This document shows, one piece after another, positions 1 through 9,620 of a stretch of DNA of 64,000 bases. Positions within the stretch are counted from its first letter, which is position 1. Every line of letters starts with the position of its first letter. The DNA lies in NCBI RefSeq assembly GCF_001937665.1, contig NZ_MSKL01000025.1, positions 186,352-250,351 of the forward strand, read 5' to 3'. The stretch comes from Actinomyces oris (lineage in GTDB: Bacteria; Actinomycetota; Actinomycetes; Actinomycetales; Actinomycetaceae). Below the pieces are notes generated by a model. The model was not told the DNA's origin. It worked only from the letters and a program-made list of their open reading frames with translations, and did not search any database. The translations under genes and the position numbers were made by a program.

Positions 1-61
1 CTGTGGGAATGGCATATCCGTCTGAGATGGCGGCTCGAGCCGGAGCTCGATCGCTCAGGGT

Positions 62-1744
<1,683 letters not shown>

Positions 1745-2062
1745 TGCTCGTATGCGCCTTTCGTCAGGGTGTGAGCGGAGGTTCTGCGCGACGACGGCGA
1801 CCGACCGGTCCCCTCCGTGCGCACCGTGGCCAAGCCTAAGGGAGCCCTGGAGCAATGGCGACGACGGCGGAGGTGAGACGGTGCACGCGGATCCACGGCT
1901 CCCCGCTGAGGACGCTCATGTTCTCGGACCACTCGCCGGCGAACCGGGAGGAGACAGTGCCGCCTAAACCAGAAGCGCGTCAACGGCTGGACATCAATGT
2001 CCGAAAACGGCCGGACTCCTTCAGACCCCGATGCCATGCTTGGAACGTTTCTGAGGAGGATC
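1745..2062. other. Intergenic region between divergent ettA and the ada-type fusion
   Basis: About 320 bases lie between the two divergent starts. Short open frames occur on both strands, but none combines a good ribosome binding site with a protein-like composition. The region presumably carries both promoters. I see no convincing operator, for example no obvious Ada box. Confidence 0.4.
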
Positions 2063-4135
2063 ATGCCGGATTTGGACAACGAATCGCTGTATAAGGCCCT
2101 GTTGGCCAAGGACACCCGATTCGACGGACGGTTCTTCGTTGGGGTCGCAACGACCGGTGTCTATTGCCGCCCAGTGTGCCGGGCGCGGAAACCGCTTGCG
2201 GTCAACTGCTCCTTCTACGCCACGGCAGCCGAGGCCGAACAGGCGGGTTTCCGCCCCTGCCTGCTGTGCCGGCCCGAGCTGGCACCCGGGTACGCCCCCG
2301 TGGACTCCTCAGCGTCACTAGCTCGCGCCGCAGCACGGTACATCGAGAGGAACTGTGGTGTTCAGGGAAGCCTGACGGACATCGCCCGTCATCTGGGCTG
2401 CTCCAACCGCCACCTGCGCCGTGTCTTCGAGGACGCTTATCACGTGCGTCCCGTGGAGTACCGCCAGACCTGCAGACTTCTGCTGGCCAAGAGTCTTCTG
2501 ACCGACACGGACCTATCTGTGGTGGACGTGGCCTACTCCGCGGGGTTCGGCAGCCTGCGCCGCTTCAACGAGGTGTTCCGACGTCGCTACCGGCTGACGC
2601 CCACCGCTTTGCGCAGCCAAGCACGGCTCAACAGGGCCGACGGTGACACCGTCCAGCTCAGTCTGGGGTACCGTCCCCCATACCGTTGGGACCTCATGCT
2701 GAAGTTCCTGGCACGCAGAGCCATCCCCGGCGTCGAGAAGGTCGAAGACGATCGTTACGCCAGGACGATCCGCCTGCGCTCCTCAGGACGTGATCTCACC
2801 GGCTGGGTGGCCGTGGGCAACGACTCTGAGCACAATCGGCTGGCGGTAACCGTCTCCGCCTCACTGCTGTCCGCATTACCGGTGGTGCTGGACGGGATCA
2901 AGAATCTGTTCGATCTCCACTGCGAGCCCGATACCGTGGCTCGCGCACTCACAAGCATGGACGACTCCACGCTCGGACCATTCATCCCGGGCACACGTGT
3001 GCCGGGCTGCTTCGACGCCTTCGAAACCGCTGTCCTCGCGGTCCTGGGTCAGCAGGTCACGATCCAGGCGGCCAGGACACTGGCCGGTCGGCTCGTCCAG
3101 GCCCTCGGCTCACCCCTGGACACCGGAATCGACGGACTGACCACGACCTTCCCCATGGTTCAGGAGCTCCTCAACCTCGACGGTGCGATCGAGCAGCATC
3201 TAGGACCGCTCGGCATCATTGCTGCCCGGGCACGGGCTATTCACGGCCTGGCCGCGATGATGAGTTCTGGCATCATCGACGCCTCCTGCTGCCCCGACCC
3301 TGAAGCCGCAGTTACTCGGTTCATGGAGATCCCGGGCATTGGAGCCTGGACCGCCAATTATATCGCCATGCGCTGCCTGGCCTGGCCCGATGCATTCCTC
3401 GCCACCGACCTGGAGGTCAGAAAGGCGCTGGGAACCCCGCCCCCGGGGAAGATCCTCACCCTGGCTGAATGTTGGAAACCGTGGCGGGCCTACGCCGTCA
3501 TGCACCTGTGGAACCGGGCAGAGGCAGAATCAGCGTCCGAACACGCCACCAAGAGCAAGAAGCGGAACGAGAAGAAGGAAGAGATGCACTACCTCAGCCA
3601 TTACGAGTCACCCCTTGGCGCCATGACCATGGCCAGCGATGGCGAGCACCTCACGGGCCTGTGGTTCGACGGTCAGAAGTACGACCGCTCGACGATCGAC
3701 GACGACGCGGTACTCCAGCCCCGTCTACCTGTTTTCACACAGACGGCCCAGTGGCTCGACGCATACTTCGGGGGTGCTGACCCGGGTTTCACTCCGCCGA
3801 TCAGCATCGAGGGCTCCGACTTCAAAAAGACGGTCACCTCCATCATGCTGTCCATCCCCTTCGGCGCCACCAGCACCTATGCCCGCATCGCCGCCGACGT
3901 TGCGCGCCGCACCGGCCGGAAGCAGATGTCCGCCCAGGCCGTGGGTGGCGCGGTCGGGCGCAATCCGATCGTTCTCATCGTGCCGTGCCACCGTGTGCTC
4001 GCCTCCGACGGGAGCCTGCGCGGTTACGCGGGAGGGGTTGACCGCAAGGAACGGCTCCTGGAGATGGAGGGGGTCAACGTGTCCGGTCTGTTAACGCCGC
4101 CAGCCGCTGACGACGGCGGTGGAACACGAGAATGA
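2063..4135 (+). CDS. Tripartite alkylation-repair fusion: Ada N-domain/AraC HTH - AlkA glycosylase - Ogt methyltransferase
   Basis: This is a 690-aa DNA repair and regulatory protein. Residues 1-80 are the Ada zinc/methyl-acceptor domain (VYCRPVCRARKP, then GFRPCLLCRPE, giving four Cys). Residues 85-190 are an AraC-type double HTH. Residues about 200-490 are AlkA: an N-terminal fold, then the helix-hairpin-helix MEIPGIGAWTANYIA and a following Asp in FLATDLEVRKAL that matches the catalytic Asp. Residues from about 508 are an O6-alkylguanine methyltransferase with IVPCHRV and a downstream GYAGG. Ada-AlkA fusions are known; an additional in-frame Ogt is unusual. The joint is a Lys/Glu-rich linker whose DNA contains AAGGA 4 nt before an in-frame ATG at 3584, so Ogt could also be translated alone. 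I chose the ATG at 2063 because it follows AGGAGG and aligns with the start of E. coli Ada; an upstream in-frame ATG at 1997 lacks support. The spacing from AGGAGG is short (3 nt). The 3' end overlaps the convergent gene. Confidence 0.88.
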   Translation: MPDLDNESLYKALLAKDTRFDGRFFVGVATTGVYCRPVCRARKPLAVNCSFYATAAEAEQAGFRPCLLCRPELAPGYAPVDSSASLARAAARYIERNCGVQGSLTDIARHLGCSNRHLRRVFEDAYHVRPVEYRQTCRLLLAKSLLTDTDLSVVDVAYSAGFGSLRRFNEVFRRRYRLTPTALRSQARLNRADGDTVQLSLGYRPPYRWDLMLKFLARRAIPGVEKVEDDRYARTIRLRSSGRDLTGWVAVGNDSEHNRLAVTVSASLLSALPVVLDGIKNLFDLHCEPDTVARALTSMDDSTLGPFIPGTRVPGCFDAFETAVLAVLGQQVTIQAARTLAGRLVQALGSPLDTGIDGLTTTFPMVQELLNLDGAIEQHLGPLGIIAARARAIHGLAAMMSSGIIDASCCPDPEAAVTRFMEIPGIGAWTANYIAMRCLAWPDAFLATDLEVRKALGTPPPGKILTLAECWKPWRAYAVMHLWNRAEAESASEHATKSKKRNEKKEEMHYLSHYESPLGAMTMASDGEHLTGLWFDGQKYDRSTIDDDAVLQPRLPVFTQTAQWLDAYFGGADPGFTPPISIEGSDFKKTVTSIMLSIPFGATSTYARIAADVARRTGRKQMSAQAVGGAVGRNPIVLIVPCHRVLASDGSLRGYAGGVDRKERLLEMEGVNVSGLLTPPAADDGGGTRE

Positions 4136-5045
4136 GGAGACCGACCGCGACCCAGATCAAACCTTGGAGCACCCAGGTGATCGACCCAACGGGGAGATGC
4201 AACCGATCCGACAACAAGTCGTTCGCCACATGAAATCCCCCGTGCACGCCGATGGCCGCCCAGGTCGACCCGGAGATCGTTCGAACAATCAATGCTGTCA
4301 CCGCAAATCCGCACGGTGGAGCGAGATACGTGAGGTGCTCGAGAAGATTCTGCTGACCTCCTTGGGACAAGAGATGAAGAACGGTGAATCCGAGAACGCT
4401 GGACACTGCTGCGAAACGCGCCTCACCCAATGAGGAGAAGAGCCAGCCTCTCCAAATCACCTCCTCAGGAATTCCCTGAAGAAGGAAGGCTATGGAGAAG
4501 GACTCGACGATCGCGAGCCACAGTGGACTCTGGGGTACCGACTGGTCGCCACCGGCAAACCCGAACACTTGAAGCATGCTGGCCACCACAAGGTCTACGA
4601 CGAGCGCAGCCAGAATCATCCCTGCCAGCCAAAGCATCGCACGTCTGTCGATGCGCAGGCCCATACTGACATGCCGGCCTCGGTCAAGCGTGCGACCCAA
4701 GACATAACACAGGGTAAGAGCGACCACCACCGCCGCCCCATAGATCAGCAACACACACGCCCCCACCGCGAATGACTCCACGAGATCATCGGGATTCTCA
4801 TGTGCGAGAGCAAAAGAGTGGATGACAGGAATCTGCTTCAGTAAAGGCGGAGCGAGCGCGCAGGCGAACATCATCACAAAGGCAATCACGATGCGCAGAA
4901 CCTTGCCGCCCACAGTGAGGTGATGACCTTGATCCGATCGATCCCCACTGAGATCCGAGGACTCGAGAGACGAGAATGTTGATGATACTTCCACCGACCG
5001 AGGTTTTTCATGTGATGCGCTCATAAAATTCACGGTACGCCTCAT
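4074..5045 (-). CDS. CPBP-family (CAAX/Abi) intramembrane metalloprotease
   Basis: This is a polytopic membrane protein of 323 aa with roughly seven to eight hydrophobic segments after a Ser/Asp-rich, soluble N-terminus of about 45 residues. The CPBP glutamic protease/Abi signature is complete: PEEVIWRGWL (EExxxR), then a helix with FTVLHLL (FxxxH), then HGGFHVANDLL (HxxxN/D). The family includes eukaryotic CAAX proteases and bacterial proteins linked to bacteriocin immunity or signalling; the substrate here is unknown. I start at the ATG at 5045, which has GAGGG about 8 nt upstream. The ATG at 5024 is an alternative. Its 3' end overlaps the oppositely transcribed Ada fusion by 62 bp. Confidence 0.8.
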   Translation of the reverse strand: MRRTVNFMSASHEKPRSVEVSSTFSSLESSDLSGDRSDQGHHLTVGGKVLRIVIAFVMMFACALAPPLLKQIPVIHSFALAHENPDDLVESFAVGACVLLIYGAAVVVALTLCYVLGRTLDRGRHVSMGLRIDRRAMLWLAGMILAALVVDLVVASMLQVFGFAGGDQSVPQSPLWLAIVESFSIAFLLQGIPEEVIWRGWLFSSLGEARFAAVSSVLGFTVLHLLSQGGQQNLLEHLTYLAPPCGFAVTALIVRTISGSTWAAIGVHGGFHVANDLLSDRLHLPVGSITWVLQGLIWVAVGLLILVFHRRRQRLAALTDRTR

Positions 5046-5088
5046 ATTTTGTGCCCTCAATCGAACCTTGAAGGAATCAGGGGCGCGT

Positions 5089-5125
5089 GGAAAAGAAATC
5101 AGGGATCCCTCCGGGGGATCCCTGA
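5089..5125 (-). terminator. Rho-independent terminator of prfB
   Basis: A perfect 11-bp inverted repeat (TCAGGGATCCC, loop TCCGG, GGGATCCCTGA) lies about 30 bp after the prfB stop. On the minus strand it is followed by TTTCTTTTCC, a usable U tract. It separates prfB from the CPBP protease gene. Confidence 0.85.
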
Positions 5126-5156
5126 CTCCGGTGACGCTTCTAATGAAGCGAGCCGC

Positions 5157-6278
5157 TCAGTCCTCTGCGGTCTCCTGCTGCTTGCGCCAGCGGATGCCGG
5201 CGTCGATGAAGCCGTCGATGTCGCCGTCGAACACCGAGTCGGGGTTACCGACCTCGAAGTTGGTCCGCAGGTCCTTGACCATCTGGTAGGGGTTGAGGAC
5301 GTAGGAGCGCATCTGGTCCCCCCAGGAGGCCTTGACGTCCCCGGCGAGCTCCTTCTTCTTGGCGTCCTCCTCCTGCTGCTTGAGCAGAAGCAGGCGCGAC
5401 TGGAGAACGCGCATGGCGGCGGCGCGGTTCTGGATCTGGGACTTCTCATCCTGCATGGAAACCACCAGCCCCGTGGGCAGGTGGGTGATGCGCACGGCGG
5501 AGTCGGTGGTGTTGACGCTCTGCCCGCCGGGTCCCGAGGAGCGGAAGACGTCGATGCGGATGTCGGTCTCGGGGATGTCGATGTGGTCGGTGGACTCGAT
5601 GAGAGGGATGACCTCGACGGCGGCGAAGGAGGTCTGGCGGCGGCCCTGGTTGTCGAAGGGGCTGATGCGCACCAGGCGGTGCGTCCCGCCCTCGACACTC
5701 AGGGTCCCGTAGGCGTACGGGGCGTGAACCTCGAAGGTGACCGACTTCAGGCCCGCCTCCTCGGCGTAGGAGGTGTTGAGGACCTTGACGGAGTACTCGT
5801 GCCGCTCGGCCCAGCGGGTGTACATGCGCAGGAGCATCTCTGCGAAATCAGCTGCATCCACACCGCCGGCGCCCGAGCGGATGGTGACGACGGCGTCGCG
5901 CGGGTCGTACTCGCCGCTCAGCAGCGTGCGGATCTCCAGGTCGGAAAGGTCCTTGCTGATAGCTGACAGGTCGGCTTCGGCCTCGGCGAGGATCTCGGCG
6001 GCGTCCTCCCCCTCCTCTTCACCGGCGAGCTCGACCATCGCCTCGAGGTCCTCGATGCGCTCCCCCAGGCTCTCGACCCGCTTGAGGTCGGCCTGGGCGT
6101 GGGACAGCGCGGATGTGACCACCTGGGCGGAGTCGGGGTCGTCCCACAGGTCCGGGGCGGACGCCTGCTCGGAGAGCTCGGCAATGCGGGAGCGCAGGGC
6201 CTCGGGGTCGGTCACCGCGGCAATGGAGGCGTAGGTGTGTCGGAGTCGTTCGATCTCGGAGGAGAAGTCAGTGGCCAC
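5157..6278 (-). CDS. prfB: Peptide chain release factor 2 (RF2)
   Basis: RF2 recognises UGA and UAA and triggers peptidyl-tRNA hydrolysis. The 373-aa product carries the RF2 tripeptide anticodon SPF (in [10 protein letters not shown]), the catalytic [13 protein letters not shown] loop and a helical N-terminal domain. The reading frame is continuous from GTG, so the +1 programmed frameshift and in-frame UGA that autoregulate RF2 in E. coli are absent. The GTG at 6278 has no Shine-Dalgarno but lies 7 nt after TAGACT, consistent with a leaderless mRNA. It is transcribed alone and ends at the strong terminator. Confidence 0.96.
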   Translation of the reverse strand: MATDFSSEIERLRHTYASIAAVTDPEALRSRIAELSEQASAPDLWDDPDSAQVVTSALSHAQADLKRVESLGERIEDLEAMVELAGEEEGEDAAEILAEAEADLSAISKDLSDLEIRTLLSGEYDPRDAVVTIRSGAGGVDAADFAEMLLRMYTRWAERHEYSVKVLNTSYAEEAGLKSVTFEVHAPYAYGTLSVEGGTHRLVRISPFDNQGRRQTSFAAVEVIPLIESTDHIDIPETDIRIDVFRSSGPGGQSVNTTDSAVRITHLPTGLVVSMQDEKSQIQNRAAAMRVLQSRLLLLKQQEEDAKKKELAGDVKASWGDQMRSYVLNPYQMVKDLRTNFEVGNPDSVFDGDIDGFIDAGIRWRKQQETAED

Positions 6279-6285
6279 GGAGGGA

Positions 6286-6291
6286 AGTCTA
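6286..6291 (-). promoter_or_regulatory. Putative -10 element for leaderless prfB
   Basis: TAGACT on the minus strand, 7 nt before the GTG of prfB. There is no Shine-Dalgarno and no clear -35. Confidence 0.45.
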
Positions 6292-6366
6292 CGGCAGAAC
6301 GTGCGAGGGGCGCCGTCAGGGCGGGCTCGGCCCGCTCAGACGGATCGACGACACCACCGTTGACCG

Positions 6367-7278
6367 TCACCCCAGCTCAATGCCCTGGGCCTGGGCGAGC
6401 AGAGCCTCGAGCACAGCGCGTGTCGCGGGACCCGGCTCGGTGCGGGTCGAACGGTGGCGCACCACCAGCTGACGCACGCCCAGCCCGGGGAGGCGCACCA
6501 CGCTGACCTCATCGGGGACGAGTCCGGAGTAGACGGCCAGCTCGGGCAGGAGCGCGCACCCCAGGCCCTGACCGACCATGGCCAGGACGACGTCGTAGTC
6601 GTAGGCGACATGCCGCATCGTCAACGGCACCCCCAGCTGACGCTCCAGACGGTCCAGGGCGAAGGCGCCGGCGGTCTCCGGGGCCAGATCGATCCAGGTG
6701 GCACGCGCCAGGTCCGCCAAGGTCGAGGGGGCCGCCTGCTCAGCCGGCACGACGACGAGCCAGGACTCGTCCAGTAATGGAATGTCAGTCATGCCCCGAG
6801 GCGCCGCGGGAAGCGTGTGCTCGTCGCGCTCGATGAGGACCATGTCGAGCTCGCCCCGACGCAGCCGGGACAAGGCGTTGCGCTCCTCGACCTCCTCGAC
6901 GATCACCTCCAGCTCCGGGCTGGTGGTCGCCAGGGAGCTCAGGAGCGGCAGAAGCAGCGCGCGGACGGCGGAGGCGAAGCCCCCGACACGCACCACGCCG
7001 GAGGGGATGGAGTCGTCCAGGTCCGCCAGCTCACGGCGCACGGTGGTCAGCTCGTCCTCGATGCGCTCGGCAGCGTCCGCCAGAACCTTCCCGGCCGCCG
7101 TGAGCACGGCTCCGGCGGGTGTGCGGTCCAGGACCCGGGCGCCGCACTCGCGTTCCAGGAGACGAATCTGCTGGGAGACGGCCGACGGCGTTATATGAAG
7201 GAAATCTGCCGCTGCGACGACCCCTCCGGCTCGGTGGACGGCCAATAGAACCGAGAGTCTCTGAGGCAATACCTGCAT
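6367..7278 (-). CDS. LysR-family transcriptional regulator
   Basis: This is a 303-aa LysR-type regulator. The N-terminal winged HTH covers residues 1-60, with the typical AADFLHITPSAVSQQIRLLE recognition region. A linker helix and a periplasmic-binding-like effector domain follow (for example VRVGGFASAVRALLLPLL and a C-terminal VGQGLGCALLPELAVYSG). LysR proteins usually regulate a divergent gene and themselves. Here the divergent neighbour is a small membrane protein, with an AT-richer intergenic region of about 70 bp. The start is the ATG at 7278. The effector is unknown. Confidence 0.88.
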   Translation of the reverse strand: MQVLPQRLSVLLAVHRAGGVVAAADFLHITPSAVSQQIRLLERECGARVLDRTPAGAVLTAAGKVLADAAERIEDELTTVRRELADLDDSIPSGVVRVGGFASAVRALLLPLLSSLATTSPELEVIVEEVEERNALSRLRRGELDMVLIERDEHTLPAAPRGMTDIPLLDESWLVVVPAEQAAPSTLADLARATWIDLAPETAGAFALDRLERQLGVPLTMRHVAYDYDVVLAMVGQGLGCALLPELAVYSGLVPDEVSVVRLPGLGVRQLVVRHRSTRTEPGPATRAVLEALLAQAQGIELG

Positions 7279-7314
7279 GAAGTAAATCTACATCCCTTAT
7301 GCAGATAGATGTGA

Positions 7315-7343
7315 TTGACCTTCATCCGGGGGTGTCTAAGAAT
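7315..7343 (+). promoter_or_regulatory. Promoter of the small membrane protein gene (leaderless)
   Basis: TTGACC (7315-7320), a 16-bp spacer and TAAGAA(T) (7337-7343) give a good sigma-A-type promoter. The GTG start follows the -10 by only 8 nt, so the transcript probably has no leader. It lies in the LysR intergenic region and could be under LysR control. Confidence 0.6.
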
Positions 7344-7350
7344 CGTCCTC

Positions 7351-7704
7351 GTGAACGACGTGCTCTCCTCCCTCATCTCTATCGGCGGCTGGATCGGTGC
7401 CGCTGAGCTCCTCGTGGCCTACTTCTTGGTCTCCAAGGGCACGATCGCAGGCGATTCACTCAAGTACCAGGCCCTCAACATCACCGGCTCCGTGCTGCTG
7501 ACGATCAACTGTGCGAGCTCCGGGGCCTGGCCCAGCGTCATCGCCAACGCCTTCTACCTCCTGGTGGGTCTCAACATCCTGTTCACGGTGAAGCGGGCCT
7601 ACATCGCCCAGCTCTCGCGCCGGCAGAAGGAGGAGCTGTGGTCCCGGATGCACCCGCGCCGACGCTCCTCCGTGGTCTCAGCAGGCTTCGTCGAGCAGGC
7701 CTGA
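7351..7704 (+). CDS. CBU_0592-like small integral membrane protein
   Basis: This is a 117-aa protein with three predicted transmembrane segments (ISIGGWIGAAELLVAYFLV, then around ALNITGSVLLTINCASSG, then SVIANAFYLLVGLNILF) and a basic C-terminal tail. The pattern resembles the CBU_0592 membrane domain family, whose function is unknown. I use the GTG at 7351 because the promoter sits directly in front of it; the longer open frame would start at a weak TTG at 7315. It is divergent from the LysR gene and may be its target. Confidence 0.65.
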   Translation: MNDVLSSLISIGGWIGAAELLVAYFLVSKGTIAGDSLKYQALNITGSVLLTINCASSGAWPSVIANAFYLLVGLNILFTVKRAYIAQLSRRQKEELWSRMHPRRRSSVVSAGFVEQA

Positions 7705-7749
7705 GGGCACAGGCCTCCTTCCCCACTTCACCTTCCACCTGCCCTTTTC

Positions 7750-7780
7750 GACGCAGTGAGCCCTGTGGGCTCACTGCGTC
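7750..7780. terminator. Perfect hairpin between convergent transcription units
   Basis: A 14-bp perfect stem (GACGCAGTGAGCCC / GGGCTCACTGCGTC) encloses a TGT loop. It lies 45 bp after the membrane protein stop and overlaps the last codons of the tadG-like gene on the other strand. There is no U tract on either side; a bidirectional terminator is the simplest role. Confidence 0.6.
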
Positions 7781-8277
7781 GTCGTCATCCGGGCCGAGCC
7801 AGTGGCGGTGATGGTGAAACCCTCTGCCGGAAGGATCCCCCAGGGCAGGAAGGGCGGCCGGGAACGAGCCTGCAGCGTCACCACAGCGGTCCGGCTGTCG
7901 GCGGCTCGGGCACTGATCATCGTGATCCCCTCCAACCTGGCGGCTGCCGGCTGGGCGGACAGGTCCTCGGCCGCCTTGCCTCTCACCCCCATGTCGGTAA
8001 GGGCTCCCGGTACGGTATCCGTGGCGCCGCCCCCGTAGTAGGGGTGTGCATCCATGCTGTCTGCTCCCGCGGCCGCGGCCGAGTCCGCCAGCGATGTGAG
8101 GGTTTTGAGGTCGAGGTAGACGGCGGTCGCCGAGGCAGCGACGAACAGCAGCGCGAGGACGACGCAGATGAGTCCGACTCCCAGAAGAAGCGTCTGCCCG
8201 TCCTCCTCGCGGCGTAACCGATGCACCAAGGCGCGGGCCCGCCGCTGAGCGGTTCTGGGGCCGGTCGCCCTGTTCAC
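7771..8277 (-). CDS. TadG-like pilus-locus membrane protein
   Basis: This 168-aa protein is the last gene of the Tad operon. A basic N-terminus is followed by REEDGQTLLLGVGLICVVL and a single transmembrane helix, then an extracytoplasmic part with LKTLTSLADSAAAAGAD, the typical pseudopilin-like layout of actinobacterial TadG/Rv3654c-type proteins. It overlaps the preceding tadE-like gene by 4 bp, so translational coupling is likely. It is probably a minor pilin or assembly factor of the Flp pilus. Confidence 0.7.
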   Translation of the reverse strand: MNRATGPRTAQRRARALVHRLRREEDGQTLLLGVGLICVVLALLFVAASATAVYLDLKTLTSLADSAAAAGADSMDAHPYYGGGATDTVPGALTDMGVRGKAAEDLSAQPAAARLEGITMISARAADSRTAVVTLQARSRPPFLPWGILPAEGFTITATGSARMTTTQ

Positions 8278-8840
8278 TGCTCCTCCTTGCCCGGCAGGGT
8301 GATGGAGCGCTCAGTGTCCACGACGACGACGTCGCGACCGATCCCCAGCGAGGCGAAGCCCGGAAGGTCCACACCGGCTGAGACCTTGACCGTCGCCGGC
8401 TGCCCCCGGGCGCAGCCGTGAGCACAGTTCACCGATAGGGAGCCGGAGGGATCGGCGTCGACGCCCTGATCGGACAGGGACAGCTGCATCGCCAACCGCG
8501 CGTTATCCATCGCGGAGGGCGAGTCATCGACCTCCAGGACCCGACTGGCGGCGTCAGCCGCCGAGGCGACGGCGAAGGTCGTGGCCTGGATCTGAGCGAG
8601 CGTGACCACCAGGTAGAGCACAGGCACCACCAGGACGGCACTCCACCCGATGAACTCGACGATCGCGTTGCCCTCCTCCCGGATCACGAGCCGCCGGAAG
8701 CTCCGGCCACCTGCCCTCAGGGCCTCTCGGCGCCGGCTGACAGGCTGCCCGGCTGTCACGAAGTCCGGGATCACCCTGGGCAACCGCGACACGGCACCGC
8801 GCCCGCGACGCCGTGAACCGGTCATGGACATCACCCGCAC
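8274..8840 (-). CDS. TadE-like minor pilin
   Basis: This 188-aa protein has a long basic N-terminus of about 50 residues, then EEGNAIVEFIGWSAVLVV, a single transmembrane helix, and an extracytoplasmic domain. The E-G-x-A-x-V-E-F motif before the helix is the TadE/TadF prepilin-like signature. The C-terminal domain contains two Cys (VNCAHGC). The GTG at 8840 follows the previous stop directly and has GGAG about 6 nt upstream. It belongs to the same operon as the other tad genes. Confidence 0.75.
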   Translation of the reverse strand: MRVMSMTGSRRRGRGAVSRLPRVIPDFVTAGQPVSRRREALRAGGRSFRRLVIREEGNAIVEFIGWSAVLVVPVLYLVVTLAQIQATTFAVASAADAASRVLEVDDSPSAMDNARLAMQLSLSDQGVDADPSGSLSVNCAHGCARGQPATVKVSAGVDLPGFASLGIGRDVVVVDTERSITLPGKEEQ

Positions 8841-9314
8841 TCACTTCTCCCGAATCAAGGAGGACTCATCGACTGCGTGCCCGGTGGCCCTTAGCGTCCC
8901 TCCGGGTCCGAAGAGCCCCAGGACCGGAAAGGGAGCGGTCACCGTCACCTCGACGATCATCAGCTCACCCGAGGGGACCCGCGAGACGGTGACGGTGTCC
9001 ACGTAGCCGCGCCTCAGGGCGGCGTCGGACAGAACCTGCACCCGTTGGCGCGCCTCGGCCTCCGTGCCCCCGACCAGAGCGGCTCGACGGGCGCCGTCGC
9101 CTGCGGCATCGGTGAGGACGTTGCGGGCGTAGACCCCCAGGACGACCTGGATGAGCGCCACGAACACGGTGATGACGAGCGCACCGACCATGACGAAATC
9201 AACGACGGCCGAGCCCGAGTCGTTCTGCGCGCTGAGGCGGTTGGGGACCAGCCGACGCGGTGCGCAACCGCCCCGCGGGAACGCGCCTCGGCGAGGGGCT
9301 CGTTCAGATCGCAC
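8841..9314 (-). CDS. TadE family pilus protein
   Basis: This 157-aa protein has a basic N-terminus, then SGSAVVDFVMVGALVITVF, a transmembrane helix, and LTDAAGDGARRAALVGG, the classic TadE arrangement. In TadE the usual VEF is replaced here by VDF. It starts at the GTG at 9314 with GAAGG upstream and overlaps the end of the pilin-like gene by 11 bp. It is probably a minor pseudopilin needed for Flp pilus assembly. Confidence 0.78.
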   Translation of the reverse strand: MRSERAPRRGAFPRGGCAPRRLVPNRLSAQNDSGSAVVDFVMVGALVITVFVALIQVVLGVYARNVLTDAAGDGARRAALVGGTEAEARQRVQVLSDAALRRGYVDTVTVSRVPSGELMIVEVTVTAPFPVLGLFGPGGTLRATGHAVDESSLIREK

Positions 9315-9534
9315 CGGTCACCTTCGCAATGGCGTTGAGGAAGACCTCGGTCAACGCGCTGCCGGCCACCGTCCACAGTGCCACCACGAGACCGGCGGTC
9401 ATGAGGGTCACCAGGACCCAGCCGGGGACGTCACCACGCTCATCGCGCAGATCGATCCGGGCCGCACCGGCGGCACGCCATGACCGGGAACCGTGTTGAG
9501 AAGGGCGAAACGAGGGAGGGATGAGGCGCTTCAT
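9304..9534 (-). CDS. Small Flp-pilin-like membrane protein of the Tad locus
   Basis: This 76-aa protein has a basic leader, then DERGDVPGWVLVTLMTAGLV and one hydrophobic helix ending in a short tail. Its position between tadC and tadE and its shape fit the major pilin of the locus. A processing site after the Gly of RGD is conceivable, but the conserved Glu at +5 of Flp pilins is missing, so the assignment rests on context. The start at 9534 has an excellent AAGGAG 5 nt upstream; a longer open frame exists but is not supported. Confidence 0.65.
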   Translation of the reverse strand: MKRLIPPSFRPSQHGSRSWRAAGAARIDLRDERGDVPGWVLVTLMTAGLVVALWTVAGSALTEVFLNAIAKVTGAI

Positions 9535-9620
9535 GACTGCTCCTTGCTGTCGGGGGGGAATCTGAGCGAGAGGATGATGGATGGTCAGGTTCTGGAGGCG
9601 CAGGAGGGCGACAGTGACAC

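Noticed and set aside
1855-2094. Short plus-strand frame upstream of the Ada fusion
   Set aside because: A possible AAGGGAG precedes it, but the composition is not protein-like and it overlaps the real start of the repair gene.
5157-6278. Programmed +1 frameshift in prfB
   Set aside because: The frame is continuous from the GTG to the stop, with no in-frame UGA near the usual position.
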